From assembly GCA_025331565.1 (NCBI GenBank), contig JAFREQ010000041.1:868001-932000 (forward strand): a stretch of 64,000 nt of DNA, read 5' to 3'. This DNA is from Holacanthus passer. Taxonomy: Eukaryota; Chordata; Actinopteri; Pomacanthidae. The notes beneath the pieces were generated by a model that saw only the letters and a program-made list of their open reading frames with translations, did not search any database and was not told where the DNA came from. Numbering within the stretch: position 1 is the first letter of the stretch; the number at the start of each line of letters is the position of its first letter. Positions 37,200-46,990 of the stretch are shown here, piece by piece. The position numbers and the translations under genes are program-made.

Positions 37200-38030
37200 C
37201 CTTTCGCCTCCCTCTTGAGTCATTGCCGTCTTTGGTGTCCTGCCGCCTGTGTACATGTGAGCATACTGTGTGTAGTTTACTGACATCGCGCTACATGATG
37301 TGACCTCTTGCTGATGTGCAGAGCTGCTAACGTTCCAGGCTGCCTCGTGCAGCTTTAATGAAAAATGTAATCCCTCGCTATCTCAGACGGCACCGTTACA
37401 TTTGCCCAGACAGTCCGTCAGACTTGGGTGACATGCATATTACTCCGCACAGGGGACGGTGACATGCGATAGCGCCGGGCTTATTCTGCTTTATTCCTCA
37501 GTCCCCCAGTGATAATTTCCGCAGGCTGTGCAGTCAATCACGCTGCGCCGCCCTGTCACCAGCAGCGGCCCCGGCCTTCAGTCGGACTGCACCGCTTCAT
37601 GGAGAATAAACACCACCCGTTCTCTGTCTCCTCCACGTCTACACGCTCCTCTGCTGACTGGCAACAGCTTGTCTTGTGACAGCAGCGGCAATGTGTGTGT
37701 GCCAGAGATAGGCCCGCTCAGAGATTCCATATAATCGTCCTCTCTCTGCCTTTCTCTACCCTTTCATATTGCTGTGTCAGGCTTCCACGCTCATTCATGC
37801 TAATGATCTCAGCTGATGCAATTTGTAAGGCACATAGATGCGACCAGCAAAGCGAAGTTATGCAAATGTGTTTTCTCTTTTCTGTTTGTTTGTCGAGGCT
37901 CTATTCTCAAGTGTCTTGTATGCTGATAGGGTTTTGAGGTTTAAAGGGAATAGGAGCATTGTTAGCGACTGTGCATTGCAAGGACAAGCACAGTCGGGAT
38001 GTGGTGGAGGAATAAATGAACAAAGACGTT
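37200..38030. other. Candidate conserved non-coding stretch, partly CpG-containing
   Basis: This is 830 bases of complex, repeat-free sequence with more CpG than its surroundings (about 37430-37620) and words such as GGTGACATGCATATTACTCC. Near the right end lies a 9-bp perfect hairpin (listed separately). Frames at 37528-38035 are short and overlapping. An enhancer or an unrecognised 5' exon with promoter are both conceivable; nothing decides between them. Confidence 0.22.
37966..37996. repeat. 9-bp perfect hairpin
   Basis: CGACTGTGC (37966-37974) and GCACAGTCG (37988-37996) are exact reverse complements around a 13-base loop. It has no T run after it and lies in non-coding DNA, so a terminator reading makes no sense in this genome. 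Confidence 0.8.
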
Positions 38031-38180
38031 GTTAGAAATCAATACCTCATCTACCAGGCAACAGATAAAACTGGCAGCATGATTATACAGTGAATATGTG
38101 TTAATTACACTTTTATTCTTCAAAGGGTCAGTTCTCATTTATCTCTTGTGGTATTGCAGATTTAATTCCCTAGATTTTAA

Positions 38181-38346
38181 AGCTGCACTAAACAATATTT
38201 TCATCATAACAATGGATCAAATGACCAGAAACACAAACCTATGTTTAACTTAAATTTATGTTAATGCCTCCTGTCTGATATTATGACAGCGCAGTGTTGG
38301 CAGCTTGTTGCTCTGCCCAAGTGGCCAAAAAGTCAATTAATGCAGG
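38181..38346. mobile_element. Small TTAA-flanked MITE (166 bp)
   Basis: Both flanks are TTAA (38177-38180 and 38347-38350). The ends match as inverted repeats over the core CTGCACTAA (left) and CTGCATTAA (right, reverse complement). TTAA duplications are used by piggyBac and Kolobok transposases. The internal text (CAATGGATCAAATGACC, CAAGTGGCCAAAAAGTCAAT) is familiar to me from percomorph dispersed repeats. The short inverted ends and the AT-rich TTAA target make this weaker than the 8-bp hAT case. Confidence 0.65.
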
Positions 38347-38647
38347 TTAAAGAATCACTTTAATACATGCGGTAAGTTACTTTCTAGTTTCTGCAACACA
38401 GTTCGACTCTCAGAGTTTTTGCTTAATGTTTTGAATATCTTAGCCTGATCCATTTCCTTTCACCAATCAGTGGCAAGTGCAAACACGGAAGCTTTGATCC
38501 ATCATCTCGCCATCTCACTCACGATTCTTGCCATTTTTGTGGACACTTTCTCTGTCACTATTTGTCATTGATGTTGCAACGTAACTGTAGCTGACGGAAC
38601 TGATCCACAAAAACCTCTGGCGGAGCTGCTTAACAAACTGGAGATAT

Positions 38648-39465
38648 GAGTGGTGATGACGGGGAGTGGGGACGGACCCAAATGCAACACACGAGAACAA
38701 ATGGTAATGTGATAGTAATGTCCTTAAATATAGGGAAAAGAAATCTTCTTGAAACAAAAACTCAGGGAAGGGAAGTTATTGTATCCAGGATAGTCAAAAA
38801 CCACAGGGACAGGCAGACAGAAACCACAAACATGAACAGGAGATGAAGAGCACATCCAAAAAATTACATAAACACTGACAGGCATGAAGGAAGCAACAAT
38901 CCAGCCAAGGCTGAATGTAATGGAGTGGCTTATATAGAGTCCTGATGGTGATTAGCTGCAGCTGATAACACAGGTGACAAGATGAGGTGGGAGTGGCTGA
39001 CAGGTGAGGTGAGGCAGAGGAGGGGTGAGTAGAAGAGTACTGGGACCTGAGGTGAGAAGCTATGGCAGGTGAAGAGTGACAGACAGAACTTAGACATGAC
39101 AGGACTACAACAAGACTGGACTAATGACAAGACTGGACTACGACAAGACAAAGACGAGACCGACAGAACTAAAAGACATGAACAGGACCATAACTGACAG
39201 AACTATAACAGAGACTGGAACTAGGACAGAGACAGAACGGAACTAGGACAGAGATCTAAGACACAGAACCAAGACAGAACATGGCAGGACAAATTCAAGA
39301 CATGAACAGGACTCAGACATGACCACAGACAGAGACTGGACACAGACATGGCAGGGAATGACTAGGGCTGAACAAAAACATGACAGGCAGAAATGTGACA
39401 GGCAGAATGTGGCAGAACAAAAACTAAAGCTAAACAGAGGCCTGGCTGGCAGAACTGTGACACTG
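38648..39465 (-). mobile_element. Dispersed teleost repeat with GACAGAACT-type low complexity
   Basis: The left part (GGGGACGGACCCAAATGCAA) is a phrase I associate with an abundant fish repeat whose other orientation reads TTGCATTTGGGTCCGTCCCC. The right part (about 39080-39430) is made of degenerate GACAGAACTAGGACAGAG-like words, ending in GGCAGAACTGTGACA. I read it as one copy of an LTR-like or non-autonomous element on the minus strand, but I saw no flanking duplication or polypurine tract. Superfamily is uncertain. Confidence 0.55.
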
Positions 39466-39911
39466 GGATGAAATAGTGAAATACTGTGGCCCCATTTACA
39501 CCTGACATAAACGTTTTTTTTTTGTTGTTTTTTTTTTTTTTTTTTTTTTAACCTGTTCTGTACAGCAACTTGGGCAAATAGTATGATGTTCTAGATGCTC
39601 AGTCGTGCCACACAGATTTGCTCTGCTAGAGAAAGGTCTGAGATACTTCTCTCGTAGTGTGATTTATATTTTATTTTTTGTTTGTGTGATGACCGGATCA
39701 GAACAGGAGGGAAAAGGATAGATATATATATAAAGGATAGGATGAGAACTTCAACATTCTCAATACCTACCGAAGTAAAAGGTTGTGGAACAAACCGATA
39801 TAATATATAATATATAATTAATGTAACGAAAGTGTAATAGAAAAAACTAAAACAAAAAGCAAATATAAGAAAAGACAGAATTACGACATCACTAAGGCCA
39901 ATAGTACCAAG
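39466..39911. other. No gene; T-rich tract and short repeat pieces
   Basis: A nearly pure T tract occupies 39514-39549. Just before it, GTGGCCCCATTTACACCTGA resembles the end of another dispersed fish repeat. An ATAT-rich patch lies at 39721-39735 and an AATATATAATATATAATTAA patch follows at about 39801. Confidence 0.5.
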
Positions 39912-39980
39912 GGTGTGTGTGTGTGTGTGTGTGCATGTATGTATGTGTGTGCGTGTGTGTGTATGTGTGTGCGTGTGTTT
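39912..39980. repeat. Compound (TG)n/(ATGT)n microsatellite
   Basis: TG units with ATGT and GCGTG interruptions over about 70 bases, directly before the GC-rich block. Confidence 0.95.
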
Positions 39981-39989
39981 TGTGTTTGT

Positions 39990-40300
39990 CCCTAGAGCTA
40001 AGGGTTAGGCATGAACCCCCAGCACCGGGGAGCCCACCAGCCCATGAGAGGGGATAGGCCCGGGCAGAGCCCCCAAGCCTGCCCAAGCAACCCCCGTCAG
40101 GGAGCCCAGCAGGAAGCCACGAGGAAGAGGCCCCAACCGAGGATGGACCGAGAGGGAGACAAGGCGACAACCAACCCCGAGGCCAGGCCAGAGCCCCCCT
40201 CCCGGGAGCAAGCAAAGACCAGGACCCCACCCCCCGCGGACCCCCACTCCCCCCCGGCCCCCAGGCACAATCCAGTATCCAATACAATATCTGGATACTG
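39990..40300. other. GC-rich, purine/C-run block of unknown origin
   Basis: Composition changes abruptly here to strongly GC-rich with runs of C and words such as CCCGGGCAGAGCCCCC and GAGGGAGACAAGGCGACAAC. Because stop codons are rare in such DNA, open frames of 60-139 codons overlap in at least four frames across both strands (39892-40331). None shows a domain, so none is accepted as a gene. The block ends in a 9-bp perfect hairpin, CAGTATCCA/TGGATACTG (40273-40300). It is probably part of a dispersed repeat, possibly the 5' region of a retroelement. A CpG-island reading is unlikely because CpG itself is sparse. Confidence 0.5.
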
Positions 40301-40639
40301 ATATCGAACACATGGGTGTTTGCATTGACACCTGGAATAATTACCTTAATTGTTACCGCATCTTTAATGAATCTTAATATTCAAATTAGTTAGTGAGACC
40401 TGTCAACAAATATAGAGCATCCCAAGTTGAAGTAATGCCATTGATGGACTTTCTTTTTGAATCACTTTTCGAGAAGGAAGACTTACTTTTGCAAGGCTTT
40501 GTTGAGCTAGGATTTATGGATTGCACTGTCTCCAAAAGTAAACTGTAAAACTATTCAGAACAGGTTGATCTAATAGGAAAAACAGGGCTTTTGCTGTAAT
40601 AAAATGGGTTGGCTTGTAACAACACCTTTAAACAATCCA
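40301..40639. other. No gene recognised
   Basis: AT-rich DNA following the GC-rich block; nothing structured. Confidence 0.5.
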
Positions 40640-41110
40640 AGTTTATTTGACTGAAAGCTCATCATTTAGAGAACAGCTTGGTGACCCAACTCTGTTTTTC
40701 TCCTTTCAAAACAGTAACGATCAACTGTTTGCCCACATTCTCTGAGAAAGACTCAAATTGCTGAAGCAGTTCAGAGGAGACGGCATGATGGTAAGAGATG
40801 TCTTGCACCTCACCACCACCCCCACCACCTCCACCCCGCCTGCCCGGACAGATGTGAAAGCTTTTAAAGTGACTGCAAGTGTTCATTAGAGATAAGGGAG
40901 TTTGTCTGCCCACATAATTGCCCGGCTCCTGTGGCAGACTGTATGTGCCAGTCAACTATTACCAGTATGACAGTGGCCTGCCAGACTGCAGCAGGTGCTC
41001 TTGTTCCCTGACATTTAGACCCATTTAGGCTCATTAGAACTAAGAAGCCAGCGGGGCCTTTTGTGTTTGTCTGTTTAGCTCACACAGAAGATTAATGAGT
41101 GGCAACTTAA
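40640..41110. other. Candidate conserved non-coding stretch
   Basis: Complex DNA with a CCACC run (40812-40838) that makes the only notable minus-strand frame encode polyglycine. Words such as GTTCATTAGAGATAAGGG, CCCACATAATTGCCC and AGGCTCATTAGAACTAAG carry ATTA cores. No coding signal. A regulatory role is a guess. Confidence 0.2.
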
Positions 41111-42047
41111 AGTGCTTTTTTAATACGTCTGCTTATCTGTGGTTCAACAAGTCTGGAGTGGCAGGAGAGGCACCTGCCCTATGTGGATACACACATATAC
41201 AAACTAGTAAATTCTGCCAGTGAGAGGGAAAAGAAATTTGAGCAGCAACCGTAAATTCTTTGTCACACCAGTAAGCTGCAGGTTTCTGATAAATGTACAT
41301 TAAGGCAAAACAAGGCAACATTATTTGTAAGGAGCATTCAAGACAAATATATGCTTCAGACACTGAGATGAATGAATAAAATCTGTCACTGCAAAAGGAT
41401 CATCACATCTCTACTAATACTCTCCATAATGACAAGACCCTCAGTGCATCTGCTCTTGTCTTTGTTTTCAGCAACGCAAAGCTCATTGAATCTCTTGTTG
41501 TTCTCAGAGCAGAGGCGATGAGGCGCAGGGTCTAGAGTTGGTGAGTCCATCTTTCTCTGCCATGTTGGCTTTCAGGAGACAGTTTATGTTTTGCTTATGA
41601 TAGACCACATCTGTGGCTCTGCTTTAGCCCATTACCTACAAATTACACACCCTTACATTATACATAGCTGAACATTTTCCCAAGCTCATCATACCATTTT
41701 GAAATAAATTAGATATGGAAAATGCTTTTATTGCTCTTTGTCAAATTATGTTGTTGCCACATGTTAATGCAGCACCTACAGTTCTGTAAACTTAGAAACT
41801 GTCTACACCAGGTTGATTAATGTTACAAATGGACGAAATGAGTTTTCAAGTAGGCTTAATGAGAAGTACTGTAGCTAGTGCAGCTAGCTGGTATAGATAC
41901 TGTGAATAGTTTCACAACATATAGACAGCAGGAGATTCATGTGATTTAATATCTGTGGATTGATACTGGAAATTATCCGTCAATAAAAAATTAGACTCTA
42001 GACCTTAAGAACACACCATAAATGCTTCAAGAATGACTGCCTGTGTG
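41111..42047. other. No gene recognised
   Basis: Featureless AT-rich DNA leading up to the GATA repeat. Confidence 0.5.
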
Positions 42048-42085
<38 letters not shown>

Positions 42086-42096
42086 CAGATAGATAG
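42048..42096. repeat. (GATA)n microsatellite
   Basis: About twelve GATA units with one GACA interruption. Confidence 0.97.
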
Positions 42097-42314
42097 GACA
42101 TCCAGGCAGGATTTCTAAATTAGTCCCTATTCACATCTACATTAATAAGTGAATATGATGCCACTTTGGTAAAACAAGAAAAACATAAATAAAATTAAAA
42201 TAAAATAAACTGAAGACAACTAAATGTTCACTGTCGAGGATGACCAAGGCTGGGTTATCAACCAGGCAATGTGAGCACCTGCAGCGCCTCACAATCCTTA
42301 GTCTAGCTGGCGTG

Positions 42315-42350
42315 TCATGTCATGTCATGTCATGTCATGTCATGTCATGT
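42315..42350. repeat. (TCATG)n pentanucleotide repeat
   Basis: Seven exact CATGT units in tandem (42316-42350). Because CATG is itself a palindrome, each unit can pair with any other, so the tract can fold on either strand. Confidence 0.97.
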
Positions 42351-43049
42351 CGTGCTGTCATGATAAGGGCCTTCAAATGGATTGTTTTATTAGTTGGTCT
42401 TGAATTTGAAATAGCTGCATAGCTGCAAATTACATGGTGCACATTCCTAAATGTATTTGTGTTTAGTTCAAATACACAGCAGACCTGGGACCATAATAAT
42501 AATATTCCTGTATAGGAATACTGTAGGAGAAGAAATGGGCTCAACAGCAGCTCATTTTTGCCATTTTTTAAAAAAATTTTCAGCATCGTGAAATAATTGG
42601 AAACAAGTGCAACAGTAGTTTGGAAATGAGTCAGCACTACTGTAAAGTTTAGAATGTACAGTCTGTGTGAAAACATGCAAAGGCACCAATATGGGCCTTT
42701 TAGTTTTGAGTCAGCAGTTCCTGCAGGTTGATGAGTGTCTATATCACACACAAAAGTTTCATCTGGGAACACAGGAAGAAGCTATGGGGGGGCATTCTTC
42801 TCTTTTGCAACCTCACGTCGTGATTTCAGCTAACAAGACAGCTGTATTTTTATGTACAGAAATCTTGCTGAGTGCAACTTTAATTTTGTAACATTGGCAT
42901 TTTTTTGCCAGTTCAGTGAAAACTTAGAGGGAGTTAAGGGAGTATTTTGAACCCCTCTGTCTGGTTTCATTTTTAAATTGCCTGTTTAAATGACATACTG
43001 TGCAGCACTGCAAACTTTAGCATTGCATAATTTCAAAGAGAATATTTTT
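42351..43049. other. No gene recognised
   Basis: The minus-strand frame 42335-42772 (145 codons) starts inside the pentanucleotide repeat's flank and shows no domain. Confidence 0.45.
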
Positions 43050-44350
43050 ACTGTTTTGAGACAGGCTGGATGTATCCTCCAGCTCAGAGTCTCCGGGGAG
43101 TGCCAATTAGCTTGTTTTTCTTGTCTTTGATCATCCAAGCTGAGATGGTGCAACATCATGCCACACTCAGGTGATGATGAGATTATCTCCTTTGTCTGCG
43201 CGTAAAAGCATTGAGAACAGATCACATCTGTTCTGTCGTTATGTGTCCCTGTGACGCATCGTGGCGTGGCAGATGAAGAACATTCCAGCGGTTAGAGTTA
43301 CACACGCTTTTGAGGATATCTTTATCAACCCACTGTGCTTTGAAGTGGATTAAATAGAGGGGTGAGTGTATTAGAAATGTCTCTCAAGACAGGCTGACTC
43401 TGCAGAGCTGGCATAAAGCCACGGCGGGATCTTTAGGAGGGGTTTCAGATCATTTGGCCCTGGCGCTGCGCCCCCTCCAGAGGACTTCCAGGCCAAGGCG
43501 AGCACGGCGGGGTCCTCCTACAGTGAGTGACATCCATAAAGATGACAGCAACCCTGCAGGAGATGCTGGAGGGGACACAGGAGGAGAGGATTGCCCTAAA
43601 ATAACCAAGCTGTTCGGGGGTTCACGGCAGCGCCTCCTGATAAGAAGTGGCAGGGGTAGCTGCGGTCCTGTTGGCAGGCACAGGGCCCATTTGGCATAAC
43701 TGCACTCACTGGTGAGGTGGTGATAACTTTAGATTGCTGAAATCATCAGGCGTGAAGCTCTGTAAATGGACATCAACAGGAAAGATAAATGGTGATGAGT
43801 AAGCAGGCTAAAGCTGATGCCCTGCCTGCCTGACGGATGCAAGCCCCTCTTCAGTAGCACAGTCTCCTCTATGATGCCCAGTGAGCATCAGGCAGGCTGC
43901 CGGCAAACAGCTCCAACCCTTCAAGTCTGATCTAACTTCCTCCAGGCTCTGTAAACGGTCGCATGTCACATCCTGTGAGCAAAATGGAGTAAATATGAGA
44001 AATAAATAACTTTAGGTTTCAGCTTAAACGAGTTATTTTTCACCAGTGGGAGGAGGACGAGTGAACTCCCTCCGCGCTCCCCGATGAGGTGTTATGACAG
44101 TAAGTTTAATAAAGCATGAAGAACTCATTAATAAGTAATGCTCTGCTGTGTTGACAAATAATGTGGAGAGCATCAGCTGCGGGCCGGGAGTAAATCACGT
44201 CAACATGAGCAGCCAAACATCAAGTCACCGTAGCCAAATCGGGAGGTATTTCAGCGAGGAAAGCTCAGCCTGCGTGCTGTGTACCGTCATGCATCGCAAG
44301 CCGAGGAAAACTCACAAGATCCTCCCGCTGCTTGGAGCGCAGACAGCTCT
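43050..44350. other. Candidate conserved non-coding stretch, GC-richer core
   Basis: The core at 43440-43700 is GC-rich with an 81-codon plus-strand frame (ALALRPLQRTSRPRRARRGP...) followed by a GTGAGT donor-like word at 43521. The translation is arginine-rich and matches nothing I know, so I do not call an exon. The wider region is free of repeats and rich in complex sequence, fitting enhancer-type DNA or the surroundings of an unrecognised small exon. Confidence 0.22.
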
Positions 44351-44401
44351 ATTTCACTAGCAAGTAAATGCAATGCACTAATGCCATAAACCACAGCTTT
44401 T

Positions 44402-44690
44402 GTAAAGGAGCAGCCCAACAATTTGAGAAACGTGATTATTTGCTTTCTTTCTGAGAATGACATGAGATCACTATCAATCTTATGTCTGTGGGTGAAGGTG
44501 GATGAGCTTAGCCTTTGATTCCATTGTAGACAGCAGGCCTGGCTCTGTCTACAATGAAAAAATATGCTTACCAACACCTCTAAAGCTCACTTGTTGGTCC
44601 AATCCATATGGAAACTGAAATGTCAAACTACAATTTGTGGTTTTAGTGGGAACTAAGTGCTGGAACTTTTCTTGATGAACAAAGGTGTGC
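44402..44690 (+). mobile_element. Degenerate copy of an abundant percomorph MITE-like repeat
   Basis: AAAGGAGCAGCCCAACAATT with TTATTTGCTTTCTTTCTGAG, CTCATGTCTG-like text, GGCCTGGCTCTGTCTAC, CACCTCTAAAGCTCAC and TTGTGGTTTTAGTGGGAACT occur in the order known from a very common fish repeat that begins AAAGGATAGTTTGACATTTT. The right terminus could not be identified, so the copy is truncated or diverged. No coding capacity. Confidence 0.7.
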
Positions 44691-46454
44691 GTCTACGAGG
44701 CACCTCTGACTGTTGAACACAGCCAACGTGCTTGTGGGCAGAAAACACTCCATCACCAGTCCTGCCATCATGTAAAAGCATTATTACTGAGGTAGCTTGT
44801 TACAGATAAGATAGTGTTTTCATGATAAAATTCCACAAGTTCTCATCTCATATAGATTTTGGGACATCTGCAAATAAAAGTACTGTGGTGAGGCAGAAAA
44901 CCATTGCTGTAGTTAAACAGCAGCCTGCAGAGGTCACAAGGCTTCACACAGAATAAGACATCAATCCTTTCATCTCACTATCAAAAAAGAAAATGAAAAA
45001 AACATATTTCCCTACAATGTCTAACTATTTAATTTGAGGCTCAACACAAATGCATCACTTAAGATCTTTGATATGGCAAAAAGGAAGCCACATGATTTAA
45101 GAAAGGAAGAGGCTGACAGCTGATAGAGGACAGCAGAGCATTGGCTTCCATGTCACAGCAGTGTGATCTATGGCTTATAGCACAGGCCTGTGCCACATTA
45201 TAATGCGATCCTGCTGCACCCACATCCCAAATCTATGGAACATGAAAATAATTAATGAATCAAGTGGGCTTCTTAAAACGTTGACGCTTTTGTTAAAAAA
45301 AATGTAAAAGCATGACAGGTATTCTGCTCTTTTACAGAAGCTCATCGGCTGCTCTTGCCACCAGTTTATTTACAGCGGAGTATATAAATGCATTCCAGTG
45401 ATCACAGAGCTCATATAAGCTCTGCCTCATAACCCAGGCCTTGATCGTCATCTATTTGCTTTGTACCACACATGCAACGATATTACAGCCGCACACTTTA
45501 TGTGCAGCCCGTGTCACATCTTAACAGATTTATTTACAACCTCGTCCCGCTCGGTGCCGAACGGACTGGAAGCAATATACAGTTCAGAACTGCAGTTTTA
45601 CATTGGCCAGGTATCTGTGTCTCTTTGGGTTAGTATTCCAAACCCACCCATCTCAGAGTACATATCGTTACCAGTTACACAGACAGTAAACGTATCACTG
45701 ACATGCTAGTTCATTATTACCTGAATTGAAACATTACATTTTCAACACAGTAACAGCTGTTAGCCCAGATGACTAGTAATCCACATGCAGTGTTTGAATT
45801 AAGAGTATTTTTTGTTAAATGTACAACTACCTCTCTGTCAACGGAGATAAGCGGAGAATCATTACATTAATTTTCTTACATGGTAAAACCCATTATCGTA
45901 ACAAAAAGCTGACGAGCACATTGCCCTCAGCTCTTATCCTCTCATTGTGTGTCAGTAAACAGTATAATCCTGGCTGGAAGAGGCTGATTCAGCACCATGG
46001 ATAACAACTATGGCCTAACAAGATTCTCCGACTTCGACAAAATCATTTTCCTCCACAACCACTTCTCTACTGTTCACCGGTTACATCACGTTTTCTCTCG
46101 TCTAAATCTGGACAGTTTAAATTGTTCAGACTCTTTCTAAAATTTAACTTGAGCTATGAGTTCACAGTTTTACAGATTGTAAGATTTAGAAAGAATCTTT
46201 GAAATGTTCTGATGTGAATTATATAGTAAAAGAGAAAAAAAACCATCATCTAGCAACATGTTGACATCGCAGTATAGGTTATAACGGCACAGTTCTTCTT
46301 ACATTTCCTGGGAGTTCATGGCTCATGTTTGTTGCCCTTTTTCGTGAGGTCACATATGTCAGCTATGTGAGCCGGGTGAGGGTTTGGTTTCACAAGCAGG
46401 GGCCATGAAATGACATCAGGTTGTTCAGAAAACATTATGAATATGAATATGCAT
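44691..46454. other. No gene recognised
   Basis: Mostly AT-rich. The part at about 45340-45720 is more complex and repeat-free (CATTCCAGTGATCACAGAGC, GTGTCACATCTTAACAG) and could be conserved non-coding DNA. The 82-codon frame there is unrecognised. Confidence 0.4.
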
Positions 46455-46990
46455 TTATATTCATTTCATTCATTCATTAATCCCGAAGGAAATTCTTTTG
46501 CCAGACTGTTACAGTAACTGAAAAAAATAGAACATAACAAGAAAGCATCCAATAAATAAGTGATATATAAAATAGAGAACAGTGCCTAATGGGATTTTTT
46601 TTTTTTTTTTTACAATAGATGGGATAAGTCAAGCAACAGATGTGGATGAACATAATAAAGCTTATGATGGTAAAGTAATATTGCACATGGACCTGAGAAG
46701 TAATATGAGAAGTAATATACTTCAGTTATCCTTCCTGCAGAAGGGGGAGGGGTGATACAGTTTGATGGCCACAGGTGGAGAAGACCTCCTGTGGAGCTCT
46801 GTGGTGCAATTATGGTGCATTTATATGAATTCTAGTGTCATTGTTTCGCAGAATATGAACTGTAAACAACAACACAAATGGAATGATTTTTTAATCAAAG
46901 ACATGCTGAAAAGTGAAGAGAACTTTTTTCAGCCCCGAGTACTGCCTGCAGGCTTACACACAGAATGCACACAGCCCTAACAACCTCCAA
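46455..46990 (-). mobile_element. Rex1/CR1-like LINE 3' end, minus strand
   Basis: On the minus strand a coding piece at about 46820-46740 reads CTTELHRRSSPPVAIKLYHP, the C-terminus typical of teleost Rex1-like ORF2 (RSF.P.A..LYN). An AT-rich 3' untranslated region follows. At the left edge is GAAATTCCTTCGGGATTAAT with an ATGA tandem tail (CATTCATTCATT on the plus strand, 46465-46479). The order coding end, 3' region, tandem tail is complete. Everything upstream is missing, as in most LINE copies truncated during reverse transcription. Confidence 0.75.

Noticed and set aside
37966..37996. Hairpin as a transcription terminator
   Set aside because: No T run, and intrinsic terminators are not relevant to polymerase II in a fish genome.
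39892..40331. Four overlapping frames up to 139 codons
   Set aside because: GC-rich DNA lacks stop codons in all frames; translations are proline/glycine/arginine-rich without domains.
42335..42772. 145-codon minus-strand frame
   Set aside because: Translation shows no known motif and begins next to a pentanucleotide repeat.
43454..43699. Coding exon with GTGAGT donor
   Set aside because: The frame runs through the donor-like word, the peptide is arginine-rich and unmatched, and no acceptor or partner exon is visible.
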